Notes: generated by a model not told the origin, from the sequence alone. Positions 1 through 10,414 are shown, counted from the stretch's first letter. The stretch is 64,000 nucleotides of DNA from Neoalteromonas arenosi (GCF_030362855.1 NZ_JAUCBP010000013.1:124001-188000); one strand, 5' to 3'. Numbers and translations are program-made.

Positions 1-720
1 ATCACTGCCATCTGTCGACATCGACCATATATTATCCATGCCGCTCTGATTACTGACGAAAAATAGCATGTTATCGGCAATCATGGGTTCGCGGACTGAG
101 CCTGCATGGGTGGCGGTGAGTGGCTCGGCTTCACGGTTCTGATTTAACCGGAAGCGCCAAATCTCGCCCGTGGCGCCACCGTTGTATTGATGGGCATTGT
201 CAGTTGAAATTTGTAAACCAAACTGCGTGAAGTAAAGTGCGTTACCGGCGTTATTGATGCGTCCCTCTACCGCATCCGAGAGCGGGAGTGTGCGGCTATT
301 TAGCGTAGTCGGATCGACGACTTTGAGCACCCAGCTTCCCGTAGGCCCTACCCGACTGTTGGTTGCGTAGACAATGCCTTCAGCGTGCCACTGATGTAGC
401 TTTACGCTGCTATTTTCAAAGCTCACACGGGTGGCGACACCGCCAGACATTGGCATTACATACACTTCGGTAGTTCCCGAATAATTCGCCGCAAATGCAA
501 TCATACTGCCATCAGGCGATATAACTGCGCTGTGCTCTTCGGCAGGGTGAGTCGTCAAGCGCATGGCGGTGGGGTTATCTAATGATACTCGCCAGATATC
601 GCCTTCAGCGGTAAATATCACCGTATTGCCATGCAAGCTGGGTTGCCGATAATAGCCTGGCGCAGCAATGGCTGTACCGGCTAATAAAAACGTTAAGAAC
701 ACACACAGTCGAGTCGTCAT
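1..720 (-). CDS. Tricorn-type S41 protease homologue, N-terminal part (cut by window edge)
   Basis: An open frame runs from an ATG at 720 down to base 1 with no stop, giving the first 240 residues. A signal peptide is visible (hydrophobic FLTFLLAGTAIA, then APGYYRQPS). After it come beta-propeller repeats of the TolB/tricorn type: 'TVIFTAEGDIWRV', 'EEHSAVISPDGSMIAFAA', 'TEVYVMPMSGG'. Family knowledge: tricorn-like proteases carry such N-terminal propellers before PDZ and S41 catalytic domains and degrade peptides, here presumably in the periplasm. The catalytic part lies outside the window, so a TolB-like propeller protein or a propeller-bearing amidohydrolase remains possible. It is upstream of nothing on its own strand within 165 bp and probably has its own promoter. 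Confidence 0.75.
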   Translation of the reverse strand, partial: MTTRLCVFLTFLLAGTAIAAPGYYRQPSLHGNTVIFTAEGDIWRVSLDNPTAMRLTTHPAEEHSAVISPDGSMIAFAANYSGTTEVYVMPMSGGVATRVSFENSSVKLHQWHAEGIVYATNSRVGPTGSWVLKVVDPTTLNSRTLPLSDAVEGRINNAGNALYFTQFGLQISTDNAHQYNGGATGEIWRFRLNQNREAEPLTATHAGSVREPMIADNMLFFVSNQSGMDNIWSMSTDGSD

Positions 721-885
721 ATAAATCCACCTTACACATTGAGGTTTTGCTGCGAAGGGTACTATGGCGAAATTCGCGTTAGAAGTGTAGTAACTTATCG
801 ACAGAGTGCAGATTGTTGAGACAGACTTTTGTTGCAGAGATACTGCCGATTTATGAAAGAGTGCGACTGCAGCCTAGCCGTTTAA

Positions 886-1821
886 TTATTGCAAAGCGAC
901 ATAATCGATAGCGAATTGCTCTCCTTGCGCCTTATCGCTTAAGAAAAAATCAATCCGAGCAACCTCACCAAGATTCAGTAAGCGACTTTTAGGCGCGTTT
1001 TCTATTTCCGTCAAAGGGATTATTAGTTCGTTGCTACCAGGAGAAAGGGTAAAACCACCATTATAACGTTCATCGTAATGATGCACGCCTACCTCATGCA
1101 TTCGATCGGTAATTTTTACAGTCACTCTAATAGGCGAGGCGTTAGGGTTTTCCAAACGAATAATTAAATGTTCATACCCCTGCCAGTTCATCGGGAAATC
1201 ACGAAAAAATACGCCGGAAAAATGCCGATCAGCAGTGGTGAATACGTTGAGCTTACCGGGAGTATATTCGATTAACGCATAGTTACCTTGCCAGCTAGAG
1301 GCTTCAAACGAATAGTCAAAGCTGGCCAAAATTGGCGCGTTGATTTGAAAATAAGCTTGCAATGCGACTAATTTAGCAAGGGCAAAACGCTCGTATACAA
1401 AAACTGCGACGATTACGAAAAACATCATACCCGCGAGTTTTTTATCGCTAGGTGTACTGACGTACAAACGCCAACGCAAAGTAATTGCCAACCCCATACC
1501 AATAAAGTTACGCAGTATGTCAGCCCATTGAAACGCGCGTCCGACTGTATCTTGAATGCCTTCGATTGCGATGCTGGCCAGGGCTGTTATGAATAATAAG
1601 AATAAACTGCGCCTAGCTACATGGCCTGAAATGAGTGGAAAGAGCACCCATCCAACAATGAAAAACACACCGATATGTGCACCATCAAGTAATTCATTGA
1701 TAAACGGTGAGCCCACACTTTGGATGCGGACAAAAAACAGCGGCAAAAAACACACTGCTACCAAGCCATAGCGGATTAGTTTGGCTCTTCGCGACTGGCT
1801 TCTTAGTGCTTTAAGGACCAA
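886..1821 (-). CDS. VanZ-like membrane protein with C-terminal beta-sandwich domain
   Basis: This 311-residue protein has an N-terminal membrane part (about residues 15-155) with the VanZ-like pattern: an H in 'DGAHIGVFFIVGW', then 'SIAIEGIQDTVGRAFQWADILRNFIGMG', where E, Q, R, D and N are the usual conserved positions. A last helix near 130-150 is followed by about 150 residues that look like a beta-sandwich, with 'FSGVFFRDFPMNWQGYEHLIIRLEN' and a final 'IDFFLSDKAQGEQFAIDYVAL'. That resembles carbohydrate-binding modules of the CBM11/CIA30 kind. VanZ-like proteins have no firmly established reaction. The fusion suggests an envelope or polysaccharide role, which is inference. The gene sits 73 bp upstream of nothing obvious on its strand and follows pbpC. 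Confidence 0.7.
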   Translation of the reverse strand: MVLKALRSQSRRAKLIRYGLVAVCFLPLFFVRIQSVGSPFINELLDGAHIGVFFIVGWVLFPLISGHVARRSLFLLFITALASIAIEGIQDTVGRAFQWADILRNFIGMGLAITLRWRLYVSTPSDKKLAGMMFFVIVAVFVYERFALAKLVALQAYFQINAPILASFDYSFEASSWQGNYALIEYTPGKLNVFTTADRHFSGVFFRDFPMNWQGYEHLIIRLENPNASPIRVTVKITDRMHEVGVHHYDERYNGGFTLSPGSNELIIPLTEIENAPKSRLLNLGEVARIDFFLSDKAQGEQFAIDYVALQ

Positions 1822-1894
1822 TTTATTTCTCGACCGTGGATATTAAACAAGACTGTCTCATTTTTGCCTTTTTAATTGCAAGCTTAACATTTCC

Positions 1895-4288
1895 CTAATG
1901 TATGGACCTTACGGTGATATTGGTACTGCTACTGCGACCGAGATCGTCACTTACGTGTAATTCATAAACACCCGGTTTGGCATCCCAAACTAGAGGCTGC
2001 TGGGCATTGGCTATTGGTGTTGATTCGCCCACAAACTGTTGATTGGCAAACCAATAAAGCTTTTGGGTATCCGCGTCAGCACTGGCCTGCAGCACAATAG
2101 GTACCGTTGCTTGTTGACTATCGCGCATCAAGTACTCGATGTGCTTATCAGGTGATTGAATGATAGGGGCGTGGCCCTCAATAGACGCGTAATTAATGTC
2201 ACACTCTGGGTTAAATGCAGGTGGCTGCTGAATAAATATTCCCGCTTGCTGGAACAGGGCAGTCATATCCGACGGCCAAAAAGCATATACCTGTTGAATG
2301 GTATCCGCAGCATAATTATTACAGGCTCGTAATCCCGTAGCTGGATCTATCGCAACAAAGCGATAAACTTGACTGGCGCGTATAGGAGAGACTCCTGGGA
2401 TAAACCAAGTTTGGGTCATTTCTGGACATGCGGGAGTATACAAATCACCACTTGGACGGCATACGTCTATGCGCTTGAGATTCAGGTTTTTGGCTATGGC
2501 TAGTTTGTCTATAGCAGGTATAAAACGGCTACTTTGTTGTACGATTTCGAGCATTTGAAATAACAATGGGCCCGCCGCTTGAGCACCGACAAAAGCAGGG
2601 TTGCCCTGGCCATTGAAATTACCTATCCACACAGCTAATGCGTAGTTTCCTACTACGCCTACAGCCCAAGCATCTCGATAAGCCCAAGAAGTGCCGGTTT
2701 TCCACGCAATAGGCTGGGCGTTAAGGCCTAAGTTATGGTCAGTTTGTGCAAAAGAGCGAAGTGGATTGGGGTTGTTCTGTAGCATATCAGTCAAAAGAAA
2801 AGCTGCTTCAGGTGATAACAATTGTTCGGGATCAGGACGTTCGATAGGGATACCAATATTAGCCGCTTGATGCATACCATTATTATTAAGCATGGCGTAC
2901 AGTTGGATCAGTTCAAGCATAGTAACTTCACCACCCCCGAGTGCCAGTGCTAACCCATAGTGTTCTTCAGCCTGCAATTGTTCTATACCGGCACGCTCAA
3001 GCATCTGATAAAAAGTCTGTGTGGAGCGATCTGACGACACGTCGTTCAAGGCTGCTTGCAGCGCAACAGCGGGTACGTTGCGGCTAGCGATCAAGGCTTG
3101 TTGGGCGGATATTGGTCCTTTAAAGCCACCGCCAAAATTCTCTGGTGTGAACCCGCCAAATCGACGCGGTAAGTCTTTTAATATCGTTGCGGGATGAATA
3201 ATGCCCGCATCCAGTGCTAATCCATAAACGAAAGGCTTTAACGTTGAGCCGGGCGAGCGTTTGGCCAATGTCCCATTAACTTGGCCTTCAATCGCCGCAT
3301 CAAAAAAACTTGCAGAACCGAGCATAGCCTCGATTTCCATACTATCAGTATTGAGTAGTAATGCTGATGCATTGGAAAATCCCTCGTTGTGACGCTTTAG
3401 CACGTAGCTGCGCAATATTTGCTCCAATCGCAGTTGTAATGGCATATCGAGGGACGTTTGCAAATAACCATGCGTCATTGGTGATTGTTCGGTCAGCACG
3501 TGCTCGACGAAATGCGGCGCATTGAAGGGTAATTCGCTGATACTGCGAACCTTTAGTGGCATACTTACGGTCGTTGTGTCTATTTCATTGGCTAGATTGT
3601 AATGTTGCCAACGAGTAAATAGGCGCTCCCGAGCAGTTCTTAACGCCGCAAACCCCTGTGCGGTCGCTGGATTGCGTTTGTTCGGGTTTTGCGGGATTAC
3701 CGCCAAAGTCAAGGCTTCAGGAGTGCTTAACTGATGCACAGGTTTATTAAAATAAATTAAGCTTGCAGCGCCAACACCTTCAATATTGCCACCATATGAA
3801 GCGAGATTGAAATAAGCTTCGAGAATCTCATCCTTACTGTAATGTCTGCTCAGTTGGAGGGCTCTGGCCATTTGTTCAAGTTTACCCGATATCGAGCCCG
3901 TACTGATCCGCCAACGCAAACGTGCAACTTGCATGACTATGGTTGACGCCCCGATACGCCGTTCTTGGGTGATATAAGTTTGCCAAAATGCGCGCAGCAA
4001 CGCCGCTATATCAATGCCCAGATGTGAGTAGTAGTTCTGATCTTCATACAATATGGTGGCTTGCCGCATTGCTTGAGGTATCTGCTCAATCGGTGTTGCC
4101 AAGCGATAACGTTGGTCCTTAGCAAGCGTTAAGCGAAGCAATTCACCATGGCGATCAAAAATCGCCGTTGAATAGCTGTATTGGTTTCCCAGCGACGGTT
4201 TCGGTAGCCAGATATAAATAGTGACACTGCCAATCAGTAGCGTGATAGCTACAATGGCAATGTATTTGCTGAATGGGCCTCTAGACAT
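1895..4288 (-). CDS. pbpC: Penicillin-binding protein 1C (bifunctional glycosyltransferase/transpeptidase)
   Basis: The 797-residue protein is close to the length of E. coli PbpC. An N-terminal membrane anchor (residues 10-28) is followed by a GT51 glycosyltransferase domain (about 45-215, with 'EDQNYYSHLGID' as the catalytic-glutamate motif). The transpeptidase domain has SxxK at Ser348 ('GSTLKPF') and KTGTS starting at Lys530. A C-terminal BiPBP_C domain covers about 700-790 ('PLVWDAKPGVYELHVSDDLGRS'). It polymerises lipid II and cross-links peptidoglycan at the periplasmic face of the inner membrane. It starts 14 bp after the alpha-2-macroglobulin gene, the usual yfhM-pbpC pairing, so the two are very likely co-transcribed. 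Confidence 0.95.
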   Translation of the reverse strand: MSRGPFSKYIAIVAITLLIGSVTIYIWLPKPSLGNQYSYSTAIFDRHGELLRLTLAKDQRYRLATPIEQIPQAMRQATILYEDQNYYSHLGIDIAALLRAFWQTYITQERRIGASTIVMQVARLRWRISTGSISGKLEQMARALQLSRHYSKDEILEAYFNLASYGGNIEGVGAASLIYFNKPVHQLSTPEALTLAVIPQNPNKRNPATAQGFAALRTARERLFTRWQHYNLANEIDTTTVSMPLKVRSISELPFNAPHFVEHVLTEQSPMTHGYLQTSLDMPLQLRLEQILRSYVLKRHNEGFSNASALLLNTDSMEIEAMLGSASFFDAAIEGQVNGTLAKRSPGSTLKPFVYGLALDAGIIHPATILKDLPRRFGGFTPENFGGGFKGPISAQQALIASRNVPAVALQAALNDVSSDRSTQTFYQMLERAGIEQLQAEEHYGLALALGGGEVTMLELIQLYAMLNNNGMHQAANIGIPIERPDPEQLLSPEAAFLLTDMLQNNPNPLRSFAQTDHNLGLNAQPIAWKTGTSWAYRDAWAVGVVGNYALAVWIGNFNGQGNPAFVGAQAAGPLLFQMLEIVQQSSRFIPAIDKLAIAKNLNLKRIDVCRPSGDLYTPACPEMTQTWFIPGVSPIRASQVYRFVAIDPATGLRACNNYAADTIQQVYAFWPSDMTALFQQAGIFIQQPPAFNPECDINYASIEGHAPIIQSPDKHIEYLMRDSQQATVPIVLQASADADTQKLYWFANQQFVGESTPIANAQQPLVWDAKPGVYELHVSDDLGRSSSTNITVRSIH

Positions 4289-4302
4289 GAGTAAGAGGCT
4301 GA

Positions 4303-7300
4303 TTACTCAGCGCCAGCGACGGTAAAGGTCGCTGTAGCTGAAGTCCCTGAGACACTCAAATCGTACATCGATTCGGCTTGTGTTTGTGGGACAACAAAAG
4401 TTCCTGCAGCTGTTAGTTGAACTTGATACTGAATCTCGGTCATACGCGCAGATACTTGGCCGTAATATACAATCCTATCGTCGCGAATATCGATATACTG
4501 TGAATTCCAACGCCCAGCTGTTCTGTCGACAGAATTACGCAATACTTCGAATCCTCCGGGAAGTAGGTCGATAACTGCAACATTGTTAATCACTTCCTGC
4601 GCTGTTGCTCGCAATCGAATACGCACAGTCAATTCATCACCAACTGTGGCCTCGTTGACCACTTCGCCGTCACTGTTGAGGAAGTCACGTAGTACCTCGA
4701 TTCCACTAGTTTCAGCCGTTATTGGTTGTTGCCAATGATCCTGTGCAGGATAGCCAGCTTGAACATCGACGAAGTATAAAGGTTGCTGCTCAAACTCCGG
4801 CAGTGTTGCACTGACTGTACTGGCATTGCTCGCGTATTCAATGCGTGCAAATGGCGTAAAGCTCGGCGCTATTACCGTGCGCTGTCCATCGACGACTTGC
4901 GTAAAGCGAATGCTTTGATCAAGGGTTCTTACATGTTCATCGCCCAACTGTTGATGCACTGCGCCAAGTGCGAGCATACTGTATGCGGCGGAAATGGTAT
5001 TGAAATAGCCACGATAAATGGCCGTTGTCACTGACTCAATCGCTGCCGGCGCAATAGTGGGTAGCTCATCGCTAAAGTGCTTTGCAACTAAATACAAATA
5101 CTGTGCATCTAATGCAAGACCGTGCATCGCTCCACCAATGGCTTGCTCAACCCGTTGGTCAGAGTCATTTAATTGATATCCCGCTAACAATTGCGCCGCC
5201 AGTTCTTGCTGCTGCAATAAGGCGAAGCTTGCGGCCATATACGTACTGGTAACGTCCGCTTGCCAAGCAGACGTAAAGTGTTTCTGCAAACGCGCTTGTA
5301 AATCGACGAGTAAATTGGTTGTTACCGTGCCGCTGCGGGTTATTAAATAAATCGCCTGAGCCTGTGTGCGCATATCGACTAAGCGGTGCTGACTGACTTC
5401 ATCAATGGTCTGGCGCAAGAGATTTTGTGCTTCGCCTTCAATGTAGTTAAGTGCACTGTTGAGCATGTTTGTCGGTACAGCGAAGCCGAGCTCCTTGGCA
5501 TCGAGCAAAAACTGCGTAACGTAAATTGTCACTGCATTGTCGTCTGAACGCGCGCCCGGCCAATAGGAGAAACCGCCGCGATAGCTCTGACGCTGCTGCA
5601 ACGCGCTTATCACGGCTTCAAAATGCTGCTCTATCACATCGTTATCAGGCGCATAGTCGCGTAACGATGCCAGTCCAACGAGTGGAAAAACCTGACTGAC
5701 GATTTGTTCAGTGCAGCCATGGGGAAAGGCTGCGAGATAATCACTTAAACCGGCGCCAATAACCAGCGGGCTAATAGAAGCATTGAGCTGTTGTGTGGAA
5801 TACTGGGGATAAAGCACAGTGTTGATATTGCGCGTGAGTTCGCCTTCTGCGTCTACACCCGAGGTAATCGCCACTTTGAAAGGAGACGCCGGACGTACGC
5901 TAAAGCTTGCCTGACGCTTGGCCTGCCATGTTTTGCCTGTGGCATCGGTCAGATCCGCAGCGAATACCAGACGACCTTCACCCATTTGGCCAGTTGTTTT
6001 GAGTCTGAAGGTCACCGCTTTTTCTTCACCCTCTGCGACGGCTAATGTCAGGGATGATTCGCCAACGACTTCAACGTGCTCACTGGTTGTCAAACGGAGG
6101 GCAACCTGAGCATCTGAAGGTGTATTCTCGACTAAATTGATAAGGCCAAGCGTGACTTCAAACTCGTCTCCAGGAGCAACCTGATTGAGAACATTTGGTG
6201 TTAAAACAAACGGGCCGCGCACAACATTATTCGCTTGCGTACTGCCCATTGCATCATCGTTTACCGCTACTGCCATAACTTGCAAACCACCGGTGAAATC
6301 ATCCGGTACAGCGAAGTCAACAGAGTTAACACCTGCTTGAGCATCGACTATACCAGACCAATAAACGACTGGTTCTCTGACACTACGAGCAAAGGGGTTT
6401 TCGGTTGTGCGCAGTCGCGATCCCGTGACAAGAACTCGGTTCCTCTGCGCTTCGGCGTCACCGCCCGGCGCACTGAGCTCCTGCATGATCTTAAAATCAG
6501 GCAACAGTAAGTCCATGATTTGCATGGTACGAACAGACAGTGCTTGTTTACGTAAGAAGTGATCAATTGGCTCTGGTAGACGATAATCAGCCACTTGTAA
6601 GATCCCCATATCGACGGCATAAACCACCAATTTAGAGGTTTGCTCAACGTCAACGTCGATACGCATGACCTGCCCTGGTTGGGCAATTTCAGGGATCGTA
6701 ATATCCATATCGATATTGCGTTTTGAACGATCGATATAGAAGGGCTTGACCGCATAGCTCAATGGGCTTGTAAACACTTCAGGAGAGTCTACATCCCGAA
6801 TATAGGCAACATTAACATATGCATTACCTTCAATATCATGAGGAATTTGAATGGAATGCACAGAACTCAGCGATGTTGCTGTAAACCACTGGAATGCATG
6901 AACCTCATCGCTTTCGATTGATATCAAGCCGCTACCCAAATAGGGCGCTTGAATATTGAGCTCCAGGGTATCGCCGGGGCGGTAATCCGAGCGGTCGAGA
7001 TTAAGCGTAAGCTCAGCGGTATTATCAATATTGCCGGTATTATTACTGGTACCAACAACGGTGTAGGAAATGGCTGTCAATACTCGGCCGTTGTCGCTGA
7101 TAAATTCGACGATGTAGTTTCCTGGTGTCGCTGTCTCGAGTGGATATTCTTGCTCGGGTTTAGACAAATTGAGGGGGGATTCAGTAAGCAGTTCACGCTG
7201 TTTAATCGTTTCGTACTCATAGCGACCATTGTATTGTTTGACGAGTGTTGACACATTTCGCTGCTGGCTTACACGAACAGTTAGGTCTGTGAGCTGAACA

Positions 7301-10200
7301 GGATTGATTTCGGCGTCAACGGCAACCAGCGTTAAGATCCGTTCACTGCCTTTTTGTATGTAACTCAAATCTCCATTGACTTTGTATCCCATGAGATACG
7401 GCCACGGCGAATACCAGAATGCACGCGTTGCAAAGACCGACCGACCACCGGATGGCTCGAATCCTTCAGTCGTTACTCTTGCTATATAGGTACCGGCCGG
7501 GTATTGGCTGAAATCTAAATTAAAAACACTGCGCCCAGTTGCGTCAGTAGATTTTTCTGGGAGGTTAAACTCAACCGAGTCAATATTGTCATCGCCGCTT
7601 AATTCTGACACTTGCTGATTAAATGTGTAGCCGTCAAATTGGTCGAATTTAAATTCCGTTGGGTAAAGGGATACATTGCCTCGCACGCGTCGACTTTGCG
7701 CAGGTACACCGAACAGATTTACCAACTCTACGTTGGCTGTGACCGCATCCGCTGTCACCCAACCTTTGTCTGGAATGTCTTTAATTGTGGTCTGATTGGC
7801 AAGGGTGTCAGGTTGGAACGCCTCTACAGAGAAGTACACATAACCCACTTCTCTTGCCCGAGATTGTTGCTTGCCGCGGTTGCGGACTAGATACAAAGTG
7901 GCGGTATACTCGCCAGTGCTGAAATTGGGTTTGGTAACAAATTGATGGTCAAAGAAACCGAACTGACCAAGCGCCAGCGTGTGACTTTCTACTTCGTTGT
8001 ACTGAGCATCACGAATAACTAGTTCTAGAGGGAAATCACTACTGGGTGCAAAATTCGCAGACTTGACGATTGCCGCTAAATTAACGGTCTCGCCAGGACG
8101 ATAAATGCCGCGATCGGTAAACAGGAAGCCTTTAACTGCGTTGTTGTCTCCACCGTAATTGTACTCGCCGCCGACATCAAAACGCGAGAAGTTGATTTGT
8201 CGGCTGTAGCGATTGAATGGTATGAAAGACACATCGTCACGATGCGAGATAACGTAGACCGTTGGTGTTTTTTCTCGCTCGTAGCCCTCCGTTGAAGGGA
8301 ACACCGCATAGCCATTAGCGTCGGTGACTTTACTAAATAACGCAGTACCGTTTTTCGCGACTAATTCGATTTTCGCACCACCTTGTGGTCTGCCGGCAGA
8401 TAGTTGTTGCACGAAGACATGATGGCGATCGTCATTGTCGGTCTTCACTAAGACACCTAGGTCCGTGATCATTACGAGTCGCTGGTCACCTGCGCCGTAT
8501 ATTTGCCGTTCTCGTTGTGCATCCCAGCCGACGATTTCGACAAAGAACAGTCCCAGATTTTGACTGGATTGCTGCATTAACTCACCCAACGAGATCGACG
8601 CAAAATCAGCCTCTTTTATGTGTGTGGATTGCTGGCCAACGCGCAGGATCCTTTGTTCAAATTCTGCCAAATTCTCGGCACTGAAATCCCAACCGGTAAA
8701 ATCTGGATTACTGATGTCGCCTTGAGTTTGTGAGACTAGGTGAAAAAGTGCATTGTCTTTTACTCGACCTATTCTGACTTTGACATGGTTTATACCGCGG
8801 GTAAGAAAGGGTAAACGCTGATCTGAACTCGTCGTTAGTATTGAACCATCGCCCATAATAGCGATTTCTTGCGGATAATCTGGTGCATTTAGCACTTTGT
8901 CAAACGGGGTGCGTTGCACGAATCCCTTGCTGGATTTCAAGCCGCTATTTACTCGCAAATACAACTGGTGTTTGGAATCAGTATCAAAGCGCAGTTGGAA
9001 GTCTCGACTGCTTTCCTCAGCTGTTGGCATTAGAACAAAGTCTAATTGCGGTGTTTGGGCCAGAATTTGTGGGGTGACTTCCCGTGGCGAACGCCAATAA
9101 GACTTTCCATTGGGTTGGTCGCTGTCGGGTAATACGTAGAGCTCTAACTTGTCCAATAACACTGCGCGTGAAATAGCATCGGTGAAGCTCAGCATCAAGA
9201 ATTGCTCGGGCGTATTGTCTTCGTTGCGCAGAATTTCAGTGTATGACTCTTCAACTTTTAAGAAGCTATATTTATCGGGAATGACAACGCGCTCAATACT
9301 ATCCTTTTGCAAACCTTCGCCGCCGATAGCGCTGGATACACCCGATTGCAGTTGGGCTTGAATGATGCGCGGCTGTTCAGGTAATTCGGTAACAGGAATA
9401 ACCGCAGTAGCTGAAAATTGATTGTCACTGAAAGCAAAATCTACCGCTATTGGCTCTGAAAACTCCCCATCGTCGGCTTGATATCCAGCTTTAAACCTCT
9501 TTTTAAAACTGGCGATGTCTACGGGATGTGAAAAGCGATACTCAACGTAAGCTTGGCCAAGACCTTGGTCTGGGGTTAATTCAAAGCCATTACCGCGAAC
9601 TTCAAACGCAAAAGGCTGGGTGGTAAATCGATACTCGTAAGACTCAAATTCTAGTCCGGAGCTAAATGTATCTTGCGTAAAGTTTAACGTATAGGTTTTG
9701 CCGGGTTCCCAGTCTGCGAGTGGCTTAAACTCGATAGTTCTATCGTCGTACCAGCGCCATTCACCCTCCACATAGGGAGTAATCGTGATACCTGAGTTAA
9801 TCAAAGCATCAACGTCGGCCAAGGGGGCAACTGACGGAAACTCGGCCAGTTGTGAAAGATCGCCGCTGGATTCTGTGGAGGGCTGTTTGAATACGAATTG
9901 CACATACAACGGGTTGGGTTCAGCCTCAATATCGAATTCATATTCAGTTAAAGCGGGTGGTGACTCTATCTGAGCGGTGACCAGTTGCGGTTGAGGTAGG
10001 TTTTGGTAGTAATAAAATCCGCTGTATAAGGCGTAGGATAAGGCTGCAAAAGCAACCAAGGTAAAGGTGAAAGCTGCAGGTTTGCGTGTTCGAAGTTGAT
10101 TTAGTGCCACTAGCCATGGCGGCATGGACCAACTAATTTGACCTACGAGCAAAGCGAGAAGCTTGATGGGCAACATCAGCAATCGAACTAAAGCTTGCAT
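4303..10200 (-). CDS. Alpha-2-macroglobulin family protein (YfhM-like), membrane-anchored
   Basis: At 1965 residues this is the longest gene here, some 300 residues longer than E. coli YfhM. An N-terminal helix (about residues 42-62) acts as membrane anchor; no lipobox Cys is visible, unlike the E. coli lipoprotein. MG-type beta domains follow, including 'AVKGFLFTDRGIYRPGETVNL' (MG2/MG3 region), then the A2M core. The thioester motif GCTEQ has its Cys at about residue 1496 in 'FPHGCTEQIVSQVFPL', followed by helical toroid repeats. Family role: trapping proteases that enter the periplasm, working with PbpC to repair the wall. The start is supported by an AAGGAA ribosome site. It forms an operon with pbpC. 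Confidence 0.93.
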   Translation of the reverse strand: MQALVRLLMLPIKLLALLVGQISWSMPPWLVALNQLRTRKPAAFTFTLVAFAALSYALYSGFYYYQNLPQPQLVTAQIESPPALTEYEFDIEAEPNPLYVQFVFKQPSTESSGDLSQLAEFPSVAPLADVDALINSGITITPYVEGEWRWYDDRTIEFKPLADWEPGKTYTLNFTQDTFSSGLEFESYEYRFTTQPFAFEVRGNGFELTPDQGLGQAYVEYRFSHPVDIASFKKRFKAGYQADDGEFSEPIAVDFAFSDNQFSATAVIPVTELPEQPRIIQAQLQSGVSSAIGGEGLQKDSIERVVIPDKYSFLKVEESYTEILRNEDNTPEQFLMLSFTDAISRAVLLDKLELYVLPDSDQPNGKSYWRSPREVTPQILAQTPQLDFVLMPTAEESSRDFQLRFDTDSKHQLYLRVNSGLKSSKGFVQRTPFDKVLNAPDYPQEIAIMGDGSILTTSSDQRLPFLTRGINHVKVRIGRVKDNALFHLVSQTQGDISNPDFTGWDFSAENLAEFEQRILRVGQQSTHIKEADFASISLGELMQQSSQNLGLFFVEIVGWDAQRERQIYGAGDQRLVMITDLGVLVKTDNDDRHHVFVQQLSAGRPQGGAKIELVAKNGTALFSKVTDANGYAVFPSTEGYEREKTPTVYVISHRDDVSFIPFNRYSRQINFSRFDVGGEYNYGGDNNAVKGFLFTDRGIYRPGETVNLAAIVKSANFAPSSDFPLELVIRDAQYNEVESHTLALGQFGFFDHQFVTKPNFSTGEYTATLYLVRNRGKQQSRAREVGYVYFSVEAFQPDTLANQTTIKDIPDKGWVTADAVTANVELVNLFGVPAQSRRVRGNVSLYPTEFKFDQFDGYTFNQQVSELSGDDNIDSVEFNLPEKSTDATGRSVFNLDFSQYPAGTYIARVTTEGFEPSGGRSVFATRAFWYSPWPYLMGYKVNGDLSYIQKGSERILTLVAVDAEINPVQLTDLTVRVSQQRNVSTLVKQYNGRYEYETIKQRELLTESPLNLSKPEQEYPLETATPGNYIVEFISDNGRVLTAISYTVVGTSNNTGNIDNTAELTLNLDRSDYRPGDTLELNIQAPYLGSGLISIESDEVHAFQWFTATSLSSVHSIQIPHDIEGNAYVNVAYIRDVDSPEVFTSPLSYAVKPFYIDRSKRNIDMDITIPEIAQPGQVMRIDVDVEQTSKLVVYAVDMGILQVADYRLPEPIDHFLRKQALSVRTMQIMDLLLPDFKIMQELSAPGGDAEAQRNRVLVTGSRLRTTENPFARSVREPVVYWSGIVDAQAGVNSVDFAVPDDFTGGLQVMAVAVNDDAMGSTQANNVVRGPFVLTPNVLNQVAPGDEFEVTLGLINLVENTPSDAQVALRLTTSEHVEVVGESSLTLAVAEGEEKAVTFRLKTTGQMGEGRLVFAADLTDATGKTWQAKRQASFSVRPASPFKVAITSGVDAEGELTRNINTVLYPQYSTQQLNASISPLVIGAGLSDYLAAFPHGCTEQIVSQVFPLVGLASLRDYAPDNDVIEQHFEAVISALQQRQSYRGGFSYWPGARSDDNAVTIYVTQFLLDAKELGFAVPTNMLNSALNYIEGEAQNLLRQTIDEVSQHRLVDMRTQAQAIYLITRSGTVTTNLLVDLQARLQKHFTSAWQADVTSTYMAASFALLQQQELAAQLLAGYQLNDSDQRVEQAIGGAMHGLALDAQYLYLVAKHFSDELPTIAPAAIESVTTAIYRGYFNTISAAYSMLALGAVHQQLGDEHVRTLDQSIRFTQVVDGQRTVIAPSFTPFARIEYASNASTVSATLPEFEQQPLYFVDVQAGYPAQDHWQQPITAETSGIEVLRDFLNSDGEVVNEATVGDELTVRIRLRATAQEVINNVAVIDLLPGGFEVLRNSVDRTAGRWNSQYIDIRDDRIVYYGQVSARMTEIQYQVQLTAAGTFVVPQTQAESMYDLSVSGTSATATFTVAGAE

Positions 10201-10353
10201 ACCTATTCCTTTTTTCGGGGCATTTACTGCGTTTTATAGAGTGTTGACCATTTAAATCCAACCGCGTTCAATACAGCCAACACTATACTGGGAAGACGTG
10301 TTTTATAAGCATAGGCAAAAACAGGTAACTTTCCTCCTTGCCAATCACTTAAA

Positions 10354-10378
10354 GCAAATAAAAATAGTTATCAATTGC
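10354..10378. promoter_or_regulatory. Candidate Fur box
   Basis: Read on the minus strand this 25-base site starts GCAATTGATAA and ends TTTATTTGC. It matches the extended Fur palindrome (GCAAATGATAAT, central T, then its complement) at 21 of 25 positions by my hand count. It lies immediately upstream of a -35/-10 promoter on the plus strand that leads into the candidate small RNA, where bound Fur would block RNA polymerase. No experimental data; the call rests on sequence similarity and position. Confidence 0.6.
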
Positions 10379-10380
10379 AT

Positions 10381-10408
10381 TTGCATCGGCGCTTGTTTAT
10401 TGTATAGT
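10381..10408 (+). promoter_or_regulatory. Sigma-70 promoter of the candidate small RNA
   Basis: TTGCAT at 10381-10386 and TATAGT at 10403-10408 are separated by 16 bp, a good sigma-70 spacing. Transcription would begin near 10415. The -35 element begins three bases after the Fur-like site. Confidence 0.6.
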
Positions 10409-10414
10409 GCACTT

